A DNA stretch of 64,000 bases, taken from the NCBI RefSeq assembly GCF_020184175.1, contig NC_065533.1, forward strand, positions 58,442,351-58,506,350. The letters run 5' to 3'. Source of the stretch: Aphis gossypii. Lineage: Eukaryota > Arthropoda > Insecta > Hemiptera > Aphididae. The notes below the pieces were generated by a model. It had not been told where the DNA came from, did no database searches, and worked only from the letters and a program-made list of their open reading frames with translations. Both the position numbers and the translations under genes were made by a program. This document shows, piece by piece, positions 23,236-34,100 of the stretch (position 1 is its first letter; every line of letters starts with the position of its first letter).

Positions 23236-23640
23236 TTTAACTACTTTAGTTTTGGCTCTAAATCCTGAATCCAAGTACATAAATTATACATTTGTATCTG
23301 TATTTATGAATTATTTTTCTAAATACATAAAAATTGTTGATTTACTTTGTTTTGAAATGAATAAATGTTTTCTGTTTAATATAATCATTTACTATAGTAA
23401 TTAAGATACACCATATTGTTTTAAAAAAATATTTATTTTGTAATTTACTTGTAAATCTGATGTATAAAATAAATTATATAAATAAATTCATATGTATTAT
23501 GTATAGTTAACAAATAATAAACTTAAATAAATTAACAAATTATACAATATTATATTTTCTTCAATATGTATAAAACATAAAGCATTGGGTTTTCCAAATT
23601 TATATAATTTTTGTTATCTATATACATGCTTATATGTATA
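23236..23640. other. AT-rich gap
   Basis: No recognisable gene, repeat pair or array. Confidence 0.5.
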
Positions 23641-23641
23641 T

Positions 23642-24120
23642 CTACACATCATTATAAAATATAATTGATTGAATGATGAACATGACATGTTTCACATAGG
23701 TAAAAAAGATAAAGGTACCCATCCATAGGTAATCGCGCACTTTATAAATCCTGTCGTCATTTGGAGCTTTTTCATTGTCCGAAAAATGTAAAAATCTAAG
23801 AATTAATTCAAACCGATTTCTTGACATAGTGTTTTGCGCTACATTATTTTTATATCTTATACTAATACTCCAATAGTCTTCCAAAGTGGGCATTTGAACT
23901 AACCCCATCCAAATCATTAATCCGAATATTTTTTTTATTTCCTGTTGATCTGTAGGAATCCATTTAGAAAATCTACTAGATTTTGTCAATCTGTTTTTTG
24001 ATAAAAATTGTTGGGCATTTTTATTGGTTTCTTCGACTATAAGATCAATTATTTCATTAGTCAAGAATAAATTAAAAATATCCCAAGCTGTAGAATCAAC
24101 TGATATATCGATTTTCTATA
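23642..24120 (-). pseudogene. PiggyBac-type (PGBD4-like) transposase N-terminal fragment
   Basis: The minus strand from about 24120 reads SVDSTAWDIFNLFLTNEIID, then SRFSKWIPTDQQEIKKIFGL, MIWMGLVQMPTLEDYWS, TMSRNRFELILRFLHFSDNE and DDRIYKVRDYL. This is the well-conserved N-terminal part of the DDE_Tnp_1_7 (piggyBac) domain, before and around its first catalytic region. The likeness stops near 23730, and the catalytic core and Cys-rich C-terminus are missing. No start codon is evident upstream of 24120 and no TTAA-bounded ends are visible, so this is a dead fragment. Confidence 0.88.
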
Positions 24121-27100
24121 GTCCTAACGTATCCTAACGGTTATGTAATAATGTTTCTCTGCTCTCCTACCCAGTTTTCGGTTGTCGCTGTCGGTCTGAC
24201 TCCACCACCGTCGTTGGCTTTAAAAATTGGCTAACCTAACCTCAAGACGACACTGCAAGACACCAAAATTCACCGACTACGTCCATCACGATCTCCGTCT
24301 CTGCGCATTTTGTCAAAAACCGTCCACTTGGTCACTACTCTTGGACACCGCTTTCAACAATTCATTTATCGTTTCACCTACGTGGTTGATCAACGTTTTT
24401 CTTTGTAATAACGCAAAAATAAAGAAACTAAAAATATGAATATTAGTTAAGGTAAAAATATTAATATGTGATTAATATTTTTATTTTTAAAAGTAATGTT
24501 TTGATTTAAGCGAAGTAGTTTAAATAAATTGTATCGGCAATCACAAGGGACACAAGCCTTGAATGATTGCCTCAAATATATTTGTAAGTTATTAGAAATT
24601 TATCGATTATTTTAGCCTATGTTTTATCACTCTAAATTTGCGGAATCACCTTCCTCCTGATGGTCGGAGGGTTCTCGAGGTCGAGCTTCGAGAACGATCA
24701 AGTAAACTCTATAATACTATTATTGTTTAAATATGGATGCGCATGCACCTTACCTTGTCCGCAGCTGTCTATGGTTGCAGTCGACGAAACAAGGATAGAA
24801 TTTATTAAATTTTTTAGCACTCAAAAAAGAAATAACTAAACACTTTAACAAATTTCGTTATAGAAAAAAAGAAACAGTAAAGTTGTCGTAGGCAATGTCC
24901 TTTGAGTGGTTGCGAGTAAGTCTGCTGTGCTCCTGCACTTGTCTGTCTGGGTGGTGCTCATGCACTGATGAGAGGAGACGATTTCGGTCAGGCCCGCCAG
25001 AGCCATCGGCGGTCCGATCAAAGGTGTCTGTGTCCCCAAAGAAAATTGTCCTTTCCCTGGTGAAAGCGACCCTGACCGGACCATCCCCTGTCTCCGGCGG
25101 CACATGAAAGAAGTTGCATGTGTTGCGCTGTACCGTTATAATCCCGTACAGTGTCCTGTACGTGACTAGATAATAGGAATCGTTCCAATCACCAGTGACT
25201 TGATTTATTGGGGTTATTTTAGATTTTATTACATGCGTGCGACAACTTGACCGTTATATATTTTATTAAATGAAAATAACGGATTTACAAAATTTATGAT
25301 ATGTAAATTTTAGCATATCATTACATCTTTCTATTCTTTTTTTCTATCATTTTGTTTAATGTTTTGTCCGTTACAACATGATGGGCTAACTACATCTGCA
25401 GGCCCGTGGCGGGCGAAGCCACCACATTCACAACGGTTCTCCATCACGTCGAGATCATCATCAACACCTCAGCCTTCAGTCGTCGTAACGTATCAATTTT
25501 CCCCAAAAAACCCCCCTTTTTTAATGTCTATCCACTTTACCATGCCGTTTTCTTATATCTTATTTCTCTTTTTTCTAAATTTCTATACCCCGGTAACCGT
25601 TCTCACGGAGCCGTGGGTCTGTCTTAATATGTATATTATATTAAATAATATTCCTATTTCTTTGTAATTAATATAATAAGCTCGATAACCGAATTTCGGA
25701 GCCGCAGCCCATATTAGTATTATTCTATCTTCATTTATCCCCCCAATCCACTGTCTTTTCAAATACATATTTATTTATTTCATTTCTTTTTTTCTTTCTT
25801 TCTAACCTATTATTTTGTCATATGTATTTTCATCAATTTGTCATATAATAAAAAACTGTACACTTCTATATTTTATGCATTTGCCATTTGACAACTATAT
25901 TATGTATTCTTGTAAAGCTTTATATATTATATCTGTATTGCCATTTTTGCCATTTAATTATTGCTCCATTTTTAATTATTTTTATTGTTAATATTATTTA
26001 TTCTCATGTTGAGTATCTTATGTACATTATATATTTATATCTATTACCCTAACTTTCTCTTATTATTTCATAAGGTTCCTCTAGACTTAATATTATTATT
26101 TTATTTTTTGTTTATTTCAACGTTAAGTTTGTTTAAAGCCCATAGACTCTACCGATGTGTCCACAAGACACCACGCGATACGGTCTATGGGTCATCACAT
26201 AAGTGTTCCCCTTATGTGATGGGTGGTCAGTAAGCCCCTAAAAAGGCTGAAAGCTCACACATGACGACCGTGACAGGACACTTCTCCCCTTTTCACTAAT
26301 AATTTATTTTTTTTATTTTTCATTTTTCTCTAGTTAAATTTGTCAAAGCTATCTAAATCAAACTAAATAACTCAATTTTCTCTCTTCTTTAAAATGGCAA
26401 TATGTTTAATAAAGTTTCACATGTCAAATATGCAATTGCAAACCACATGGTTAGGTTAATTAAAATTATCATAATTCAATTAGTAAAAAGACAAACATTA
26501 TTACATTCATTTTTATTTTATTCCCTTTCCTATACGGTGCTATGATGATGGATATTTTTATTATATTGGTATAAAAAAAAAAAATTGTTATTATATGAAG
26601 ATGTGTCTACCAAGGTAATTGCCAATTTTTATATTTTTATTATGTTCCCCCCTATGTACATTTGTTATCCAGTAATTATTTACAGAAATGCTCCTGTTGT
26701 TGTGTACTGGTGGAGGCGGCAATGGCGTTTGACGGTGACGGTCCGGCTAATTGCTGCGGCGACGAGAAGACCGAACACTGCGACGAACCAGTCAAATTCC
26801 CACATTCTCCTTTGGTATAATTATTTTACTTCCCTTATGTCACCCCTTTTATAGTTTCCCTTGACAACCCGCTCTCTTACCAGACATATTAATATTAGCT
26901 AATTTCTGATGACTTATTGTTTAAATCTATATTTTTCAAAGACCACATGGCCGTTCCCTTTAAATCTATTATATTAATATGAAATACTAAATCCACATGT
27001 TAAATTAAATTAAATCCTCCTTAATTATTACTGTTGGTAGGTTGCACTTAAATCTAAATTAATAACGTTTGGCTATCCATCATAAATTGAAATTTACAAA

Positions 27101-27879
27101 AATTAATTTAAATTAAAATTTTTTTTTCTCTCTCTTTTCTTGTTTTGACAATTGAAATATTAGTGTTATCATTTTCCCTTAAGAACATAAAACAACGACT
27201 GTTAGGAGGTTTGGAAATATTGATGCCGTTGAGTTTGTAGTGTTAGTCCGTCCAGGGCTTTCATTTTCCATATTATATTACATTTTGTTATTTTTCTCTA
27301 CTTATTTGATCAAATCAACTTAAATTTTATTTATTTGTCCGAGGACAACCCAAGCTAGTGGGACACTTTTTTTTTTCTTTATTGTTCAGTTGTGTATTAA
27401 ATACCCTGAAACAGTTAATATTACTATTCATTGTACCACTAGATCAATTATTTTATCTATTTATTTATTTATTTATTTTTCTTTCTTTCTTTTCTCTTAA
27501 AAGTAATTTTATTAGTATCCGTATTAAGTATCTAGTTATTCTTATTATAGTGTTTCTATCCAAATCTAAGAGTGGTTTTATTGTATAGTGAAATTGTGTT
27601 GCTTGGATCAATATCATTACTTTTCTTTGGATAAGACATTGTGCCTCGTATACTGTTTTATTCCGTTGGGATACTGTTAATTATTATTTCTATTATCTGA
27701 ATCTCTTAGTTTGTTATTATTATTACTTTAGATTTGATATTTCTTATTATATACACACTAGTCTCACCGGTTAATACTATTATTTTAATTCCACGGGGAC
27801 ACTGTTGCATGCTTAACATTTTTCTTGTTTTCCCCTTTTATATTATAACTATCACTAGTGTTTTTGTTAAAATTTTATC
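24121..27879. other. Gene-free stretch, probably the LTR/leader of the gypsy element
   Basis: From about 24640 the base composition and the C/T-rich plus strand resemble the following gag-pol region. I cannot place LTR borders because the 3' LTR is lost. GC-richer islands occur at 24650-24800, 24890-25110, 25380-25460, 26130-26290 and 26690-26800. An inverted pair gttctcga...tcgagaac (about 24671-24696) contains a TTCnnGAA heat-shock-element-like dyad, which could be a promoter feature. No frame here shows recognisable protein motifs. Confidence 0.45.
26193..26221. repeat. Perfect 11-bp stem hairpin
   Basis: catcacataag (26193-26203) pairs exactly with cttatgtgatg (26211-26221) across a 7-base loop, next to taccgatg/ggtctatggg. 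It could form a stable hairpin in a retrotransposon leader RNA; the function is unknown. Confidence 0.6.
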
Positions 27880-28050
27880 TTGACATCTTGCCCTGAAATT
27901 GTATTATTTAATTTAATTGTTGTTAATCAATTCTATGTTTCTATTCTAATGCACGGTGCTGGTAAACGCATTACCTGTCCACCGGATAGATATAATCCCT
28001 CTAGTACTTATCACTCCCCAATACTTCCCTCAACCGATTTTGATCTAACC

Positions 28051-29390
28051 ATGGGCGAAAATGATGATACCAACCTCTCTCTCCTTGGCGATTCTTCCTC
28101 TCTCTCTCTCACCTCTCTCAAATAACTGATTGACGATATGAATGGGTCTTTCCACCAACAGCTTGACAATTCTGCCCGCAAGTTCACAGAGCTCGATAAC
28201 AAATTTGATGAATTATGCGATAGGGTCGATGAGATTGATACAGATCATACCTCTAAACTGACACAAATTCAAACTAATTTTCATTCTGATTTTATCACCG
28301 TCCAAAACAGTCTCACCGAACTACAGAGTGCCAACGATACCTCTCGCACAGCAACTGCAAATGAAAGCATCAACCATATTAATAGTGTTCAACGCAGCAT
28401 AAATTCTAGTATTCAAGCTCTTACTGATCGCCTATGCTGTGTCGAAGGTCAATCCTCTCGGTTAGCTGCTCTGGAAAATAAATTACATACTTCTACTCTC
28501 GTCCCCCCCTTCACAAATATTCCAACAATCAATACTCTCTCAACCTTCTCAAACCTCTTTTAATAATATTCTCTCTTCAACAGCAATACCAATTCCCTCT
28601 CAGCCCAAACACACATTAAATGAACCGCATACAACAACAAACCTGTCTCAAACCCTCCCTGGTAACACATCTAGTATAGCTCTCGACCCGAATCGCATTC
28701 CCCAGTACGATGGTATGTTAACACCCATACACCCAGCTGATTTCCTAGAGAAAGTTGACCAATATTTTTCAATAATTCAAGTTCCAGATCAACGTAAAAT
28801 TAATTTTGTTAGTGACAACTTCATACATAAGGCTCGACTTTGGTATGATACTCTACTTCCCTCTCCTTCAAATTATAAAGATTTTGTGTGTCTGTTCCGC
28901 AATTACTTTTGATCCAATAGTCTCCAGCGCTCAATACGGAATGAGCTGTACCGTCCCCACTTCCATCGTGACTATTCCACAATGACCGAGCATGCTATAG
29001 ACTGGATAAATCGAGCTCGCCATCTTCAACCTCCAATTGACCAAACGGAAATGGTGGATCAGATCACTTCCCATTTTTCTTACAATATAGCCCTGGCTCT
29101 AAGAGTCTAAGGGGTATCTGTATAACTACCACTAATGATCTTGTACAACAGTTAACGTATCTCCAGTGTGCTCATGCACCCTCAAATAATAATAATGCAC
29201 CCTCAAACAATAGTAACAACAATAATTCACCTTCCAATTCTCGTCAACAAAATTCTTATCATAACACTTCTGGACAAAACTCTCAACATCGATATCCCAC
29301 CCGTCAACAAAACAATCATAATCGACCTCAACACAATAATATTCAACCATCACAGGCTAACCACAATGTACCTCCTCCGGAAAACTAGTC
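28051..29390 (+). pseudogene. Gypsy gag-like protein, broken
   Basis: The likely start MGENDDTNLSLLGD (28051) is followed by a TAA (28123-28125), then the same frame continues as a long alpha-helical, Ser/Asn/Gln-rich coiled coil to 28563. After a frameshift, another frame gives NRIPQYDGMLTPIHPADFLE and a WY-containing capsid-like stretch (to 28909), a TGA, then YRPHFHRDYSTMTEHAIDWI and an Asn/Gln-rich tail ending near 29390. Gag packages element RNA into cytoplasmic particles. PIHPADFLEKVDQYF and ARLWYDTLLP match the style of Ty3/gypsy capsids. A tail motif RGCVLCH may be part of a zinc knuckle, but no full CCHC is visible. Confidence 0.75.
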
Positions 29391-29408
29391 TCGACCAGAC
29401 CCGCGAGG

Positions 29409-30903
29409 ATGTGTACTGTGTCACCGTTAAATAGTCCTCAAATATCAATACTCCCTCACCCTTTAGATCTTACACAAGAAATTGCACCTCCTCCAAATTA
29501 TCGACCTGAAATCTCTATTAAACTTTTTAACACTCCCTACAGTGCCCTTCTGGATTCAGGTGCCTCTGTCTCTGCTATCTCGGAAAACATGTTCAAAACT
29601 TTAAAAAATGACCCTTCAAAACATAAAATTCCCCTCCTCCCTCTAACTGGTATTTTGCTAACAACTGCTTTAAGTAACAAATCTGTCAAAATTAATTCCC
29701 AAATTTATTTAAATTTTTTTATTAACGATTATGAAACTATTGGTATATTTTTAATTGTTCCCCAACTCTCCATTCCCTTAATATTAGGCACAGATTGGTT
29801 AATTGAAAACGGTGTAATTATTGATTAAAATAAGAAAGAAATCTCCAGACCTAAAATTCCAAATTCTATATCTTTTAAATTAATCGCAGATCATGACCCC
29901 AATAGTCTCATCAACTCACTAAAAAATCTAAATATTAATAAACTCTCTCCCACAGTACATAATGATCTTTCGACTCAGACTTCTCATTCTACTCCATTCG
30001 ACTCTGACAAAAACACAGCACTCCATGATATCCCACTTAATGCCTCTCAACAAAATTTAATGACTTCCCTACTCAACGATTATAAACACATTTTTCAAGA
30101 TAAACCTGGTCTCCACAATTCTTTTTTCTATAAATTTAATGTCAAAACTCACGAACCTTATAAAATAAAACCATACCCAGTTCCTTTCTCCCGACGTCCC
30201 GCCGTCCAACAAGAAATAAATAAAATGATTGAATGGGGGGTGATCGAAAGATCAAGCTCACCATACAACAATCCATTGGTGACCGTAGTGAAGTCGGACG
30301 GGTCTACTCGTTTGTGTTTATACGCTCGAAAACTAAACAAAATAATACTCCCCGCCCGCGATGCATCTCCCCCTGTTGATGACATTCTTGCCAAGTTCAA
30401 TAACAAATCTTTTTTTTCTTCTCTTGATTTTTCTTTTGGCTATTGGCAAATTCCCCTAGATCCCTCCGTTCGTAAATACACTAGTTTTTTATATGATGAT
30501 CGCTCGTATCAGTTTTGTGTCGTTCCTTTTGGTTTAAATATTTCAAATGCTGCCTTTGGCAAAGGTTTAGAAGTCGCTTTAAATAATTATTCGGTTCCGT
30601 GTCCTTTTCCCAATGACATCCACATTTATGTTGATGACATTCTCATTTCTTCTCCTTCTTTCAATGATCATATAACCACTTTAAAATGGATCTTTAATAA
30701 AATCTCTCAAGCTGGTCTCACCTTAAAATTAAAAAAGTGTAATTTCAATAAACAACAGATTAAATTCTTGGGCCATTTAATATCACCTTCTGGTATGATT
30801 ATGGACCCTGACAAAGTTAACGCCATTCAAAATTTCCCTGACCCTCGCAATAAAAAAGACTTACAATCATTTTTCGGCCTCTGCAATTTTTACCGCAAAT
30901 TCA
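29409..30903 (+). pseudogene. Gypsy pol: aspartic protease and reverse transcriptase (partial)
   Basis: One frame runs from 29409 to the break, with a single TAA at 29826-29828. The protease shows the active site ALLDSGASVSAISE (about residues 45-60) and LILGTDWL near its end. The reverse transcriptase shows EINKMIEWGVIERSSSPYNN, VVKSDGSTRLCLYARKLN, the motif-A aspartate in FSSLDFSFGYWQIP, FCVVPFGL, the catalytic IYVDDILI, and LKLKKCNFNKQQIKFLGHLI. LCLYARKLN has Tyr where this clade usually has Asp. The likeness is lost after CNFYRKF at about 30903. Protease cleaves the polyprotein; reverse transcriptase copies element RNA into DNA. Confidence 0.92.
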
Positions 30904-33625
30904 GCTCTTTGTGAAACTTGTTCTTTATTATCAACTAGGTTCAAATCAGTAATTGTAATTGTATATACAGTAGATTCTAAAATCTTACAATTGCCAGATT
31001 TTGGTGGTTTTAACAATGAGTACACGGACAACATTTTATACACCTGTAAAAATGTTGGTGTACTTGGATGTTCATTTGGGCCAGTAGCTTGGTTTGACAT
31101 TCCAAAAAATTGCTATAAAAAATAATATTTAATACTTAAAATAAACAATCAGAGATGTAAAAAAAAAGGAATATATTTTTTCTATTTTTCATCTATGTTA
31201 TAATATTTTCTAATCTGTTATTAAACAATCTCCAACGTCCAACATATACCTCTAATTTGTCCTGGTTCATTTTGGATGTTAATACAAATTTGATGCCGCA
31301 TTTCTCTAAAAGGTACTCTGTTAATTCTAATGTTGATTTTATAGTTACTCGCAACCCATCGGCTGTATTTTGAGTCAAGTACTCATCTTTAGTGATATAT
31401 TTATTTTCTACTTGATCTTCCCAACAATTAATTCAATTAAGATTATCTTTTAAAATCTGAAAGAAACTAATTTTTAATAATTACTATACTATTATATTCA
31501 AATTGTTATTTATAATTTATATAAGTACCTGGAAATCAGGACTTTTGTTTTTTATTCCTTCTTTCGATTGAATACATCAAATAGCTTATTAAATCGATCA
31601 GTAAAAAGTTGTGTTTGAGAGCTATTTTTTAATGATTCTACTTTTACATAATCTTTATACAGTTCTAAGCCTTTGGCCATGGAATCGCTAAAAATCTGAA
31701 ATTAATTAATAAATGTGTTATATACTTGTTTTTGATAATTGTTTTTTCAAATTTTACCTGAGTTGCTAATTTGACATTCATCTTACTAAAACCATCAACA
31801 TGTAAATGTCTTATCGTAATTTTGGGGCAAACTTTTGTAGGGAAGAATTTACACTAAAGCTTTCTCTTAAAAACATTTCATCATAAACTAGCATTCCATG
31901 TTTTTGTTCAGTTCTGAGAATACCAATTTTTTTTTTTTAACAACTGAAAAAATCTTTTGTCAAACCCACAACTAATATCTAATAAAGACAAATATTTTCG
32001 GATAGTTCTTGGACAAGGTAAAGGCAATATTCCTTGTTCCCTTAAAAATCCATAAGAGGAAGGTGATCTGAAAAAATTTAATAATTAATATTTTTGACCA
32101 CTCTTTGTCTAAGTGAATATTTTTACCTTATTTTCAACAACATGCATAATAAAATCCAATTCTCTGAATAACGTCTATTTTTTAAATTGGTGACTTTACT
32201 AGCATTTACAATTTCTTGGACTATTGTTTTTTGTGAACTATTTAAGTTTTTATGTTCAATTAAATCATTTAATGATTTATTTGTTAAGTTCTTTGATTTA
32301 TTCTGTAGTTCACTCAATGTACAATGTAATTGGTAAATTTTTAATTAAAACCTTTGAAAAATAAAATATTGTAAAGTATTTTAATAAATTAATTTTACCT
32401 TTTGTTTGATTTCTTAACATTTTTCGATTTTTTTATTATCCCTTTAATTATTTTGTGTCTTGTAGGAGTGAGAGTTGTTCCAACATATGTTTTAGTGCTT
32501 ATAGATAATCTTTTTTTATACTCTCTAAAATAAGGGAACAATGAATTGCACCTTTTACATCTTTTTTTTGAACTTGTTAAAACAGAACATTCATTATGGC
32601 GCCAGGTTGTATTCTCTAAATGAGTATTCTTAACTCGAATTCCTAAATAAAAATTAGTTTAGGTAGGTACCTACTACCTACACAGCTGTATTATTTAACA
32701 TTAAAAACTCATACCTGAAAAATGTATGATACTGGGACCTCCTTGGCAAATTTCTTTTTGTTCAAACAATTGAAGGGTTTCAGTAATTTGCAATGTATCA
32801 AGTGGGTATGTTAATTGTTGTAGACCCAAATTTTCAGGATTTCTACGCTTTTGATTAACATAATAGCTCACTTTTAAACTACTTGATTCAAACACTATTT
32901 TTTTCCAAAACAATATTAGCTTCATTAAATTCTATGAATTTAATCAGCTTATACAATGCGACAATACATCCATCATGATATAACGACCAATCAACTGGCA
33001 ACAATAAACTTTCATACCACAGTTTTGATTCCTTTAATAAATCATATGAGGTTAGGTAGGTATATATAAATTAAATAATCTACATGGTCTATTATGACAA
33101 TTAATCACAAACATACTATTAATGTTGGTGTTTGATGTAATCTCTTAGGCTTGGGTTCACCAAACAATTCTTTCCTAAATGATTCAGTAACAGGTGTACA
33201 AGATTCTCTAGGTTCTGGTAAATCATTTGTTTTGTGAATATCAAATGGTAAATTAAATACTGATGGAAAAACACCTTTTTTTAGCCCAATTAAGTTCCTT
33301 TTAAACTGTGTATAGAATTATTGAGTTATAATATATAATTTATAATGACCAAGTAGGTAGGTACTTATATAGTACCTACCTAAATGGCAAAATAAAAATA
33401 ATTATGTTTTCTTACTTCCAAGTCATTACACCCACTATAACTGTTAATCAAATCTTCTTTCCTAAAATGTTCTACACAGACATATGTCACTTAACGTTTA
33501 TGATTACCATTTACTTTATTAACAATTTCTTCCCACAAATGAGCTTCGGATTCACGAACTTTAAACAATTGAATATTGGACCGTTCCTTACTGGTACATA
33601 AAACTACTGAACACTGGCGAGGCAT
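30904..33625 (-). pseudogene. Second THAP/P-element-like transposase gene, multi-exon, broken
   Basis: Reading down from the ATG at 33625, a THAP finger opens MPRQCSVVLC and includes YVCVEHF, but a TAA splits it. A following exon (about 33310-33120) has NLIGLKKGVFPSVFNLP. The next (33050-32700) has WYESLLLPVDWSLYHDGC and, after a 1-base shift in a poly-A run, FESSSLKVSYYVNQKRR and ICQGGPSIIHFSG. Further exons give a Cys cluster (KKRCKRCNSLFP), RYSENWILLCMLLKIR (about 32123), CPRTIRKYLSLLDISCGF, the acidic motif LVYDEMFLRESF, then GLRVTIKSTLELTEYLLEKC and LTSKMNQDKLE, then FLQVYKMLSVYSLLKPPKSG (about 31000). This is the order of THAP9/P-type transposases. The gene is cut at about 30903 by the junction with the gypsy element. 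Confidence 0.85.
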
Positions 33626-34100
33626 TTTAATTTTATAATTTCAACACAAATGTAGACAAATGAGAACCTAACTAGTCGTAATTATTGAAATAAACGAAGC
33701 TGTAGATCTAGACGCTCTAGTAAGTAGTAAGTTAATGTCTAAATACTCTAATATTTACTAATGGAATGATTATAAAATATTCAATGAGACCAATGTGATT
33801 TATTTTTCTGTGCCAATGTATTTATAAAAAAGTAATGGTAGTTGAGCTATAAGCATACTAGGTAGCGCTAGGTGTCCAACGTGTACCTATTGAAAACATT
33901 TGGTGTCCAGCCCTCTACTACCCTCCAGTCATATCGTTACCAGTCCTGTATATCTTAGTCCGTGGCACTTGCTCTGTTGTCCACCATTGCAGGATTATTG
34001 TGCCACAGTTCATTGCACGAACACCTCGTCTTTGGTACACATCTGCTCTTCGTTATAACATTTTATAAGTGTTTTATTTTTTAACGTTATATATTTCATT
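33626..34100. other. Gap upstream of the DNA polymerase-like gene
   Basis: No gene. It includes a moderately GC-rich stretch (33840-34060) with tatttataaaaaag (33820-33834), which might be promoter sequence for the gene starting at 34101. No Polinton terminal repeat could be recognised. Confidence 0.4.

Larger units (their letters stand above)
27880..30903 (+). mobile_element. Ty3/gypsy retrotransposon, 3'-truncated
   Basis: Gag, protease and the first part of reverse transcriptase lie in order on the plus strand. The element stops abruptly inside reverse transcriptase at about 30903, where a minus-strand P-like gene begins. RNase H, integrase and the 3' LTR are absent. Several stops in gag and one in pol show it is inactive. 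This entry covers the coding block; upstream sequence to about 24.6 kb may belong to it. Confidence 0.85.

Noticed and set aside
24845..25107. Three overlapping frames on both strands in a GC-richer island
   Set aside because: Overlap on both strands is a composition effect; none has recognisable motifs and the region is probably noncoding retrotransposon leader.
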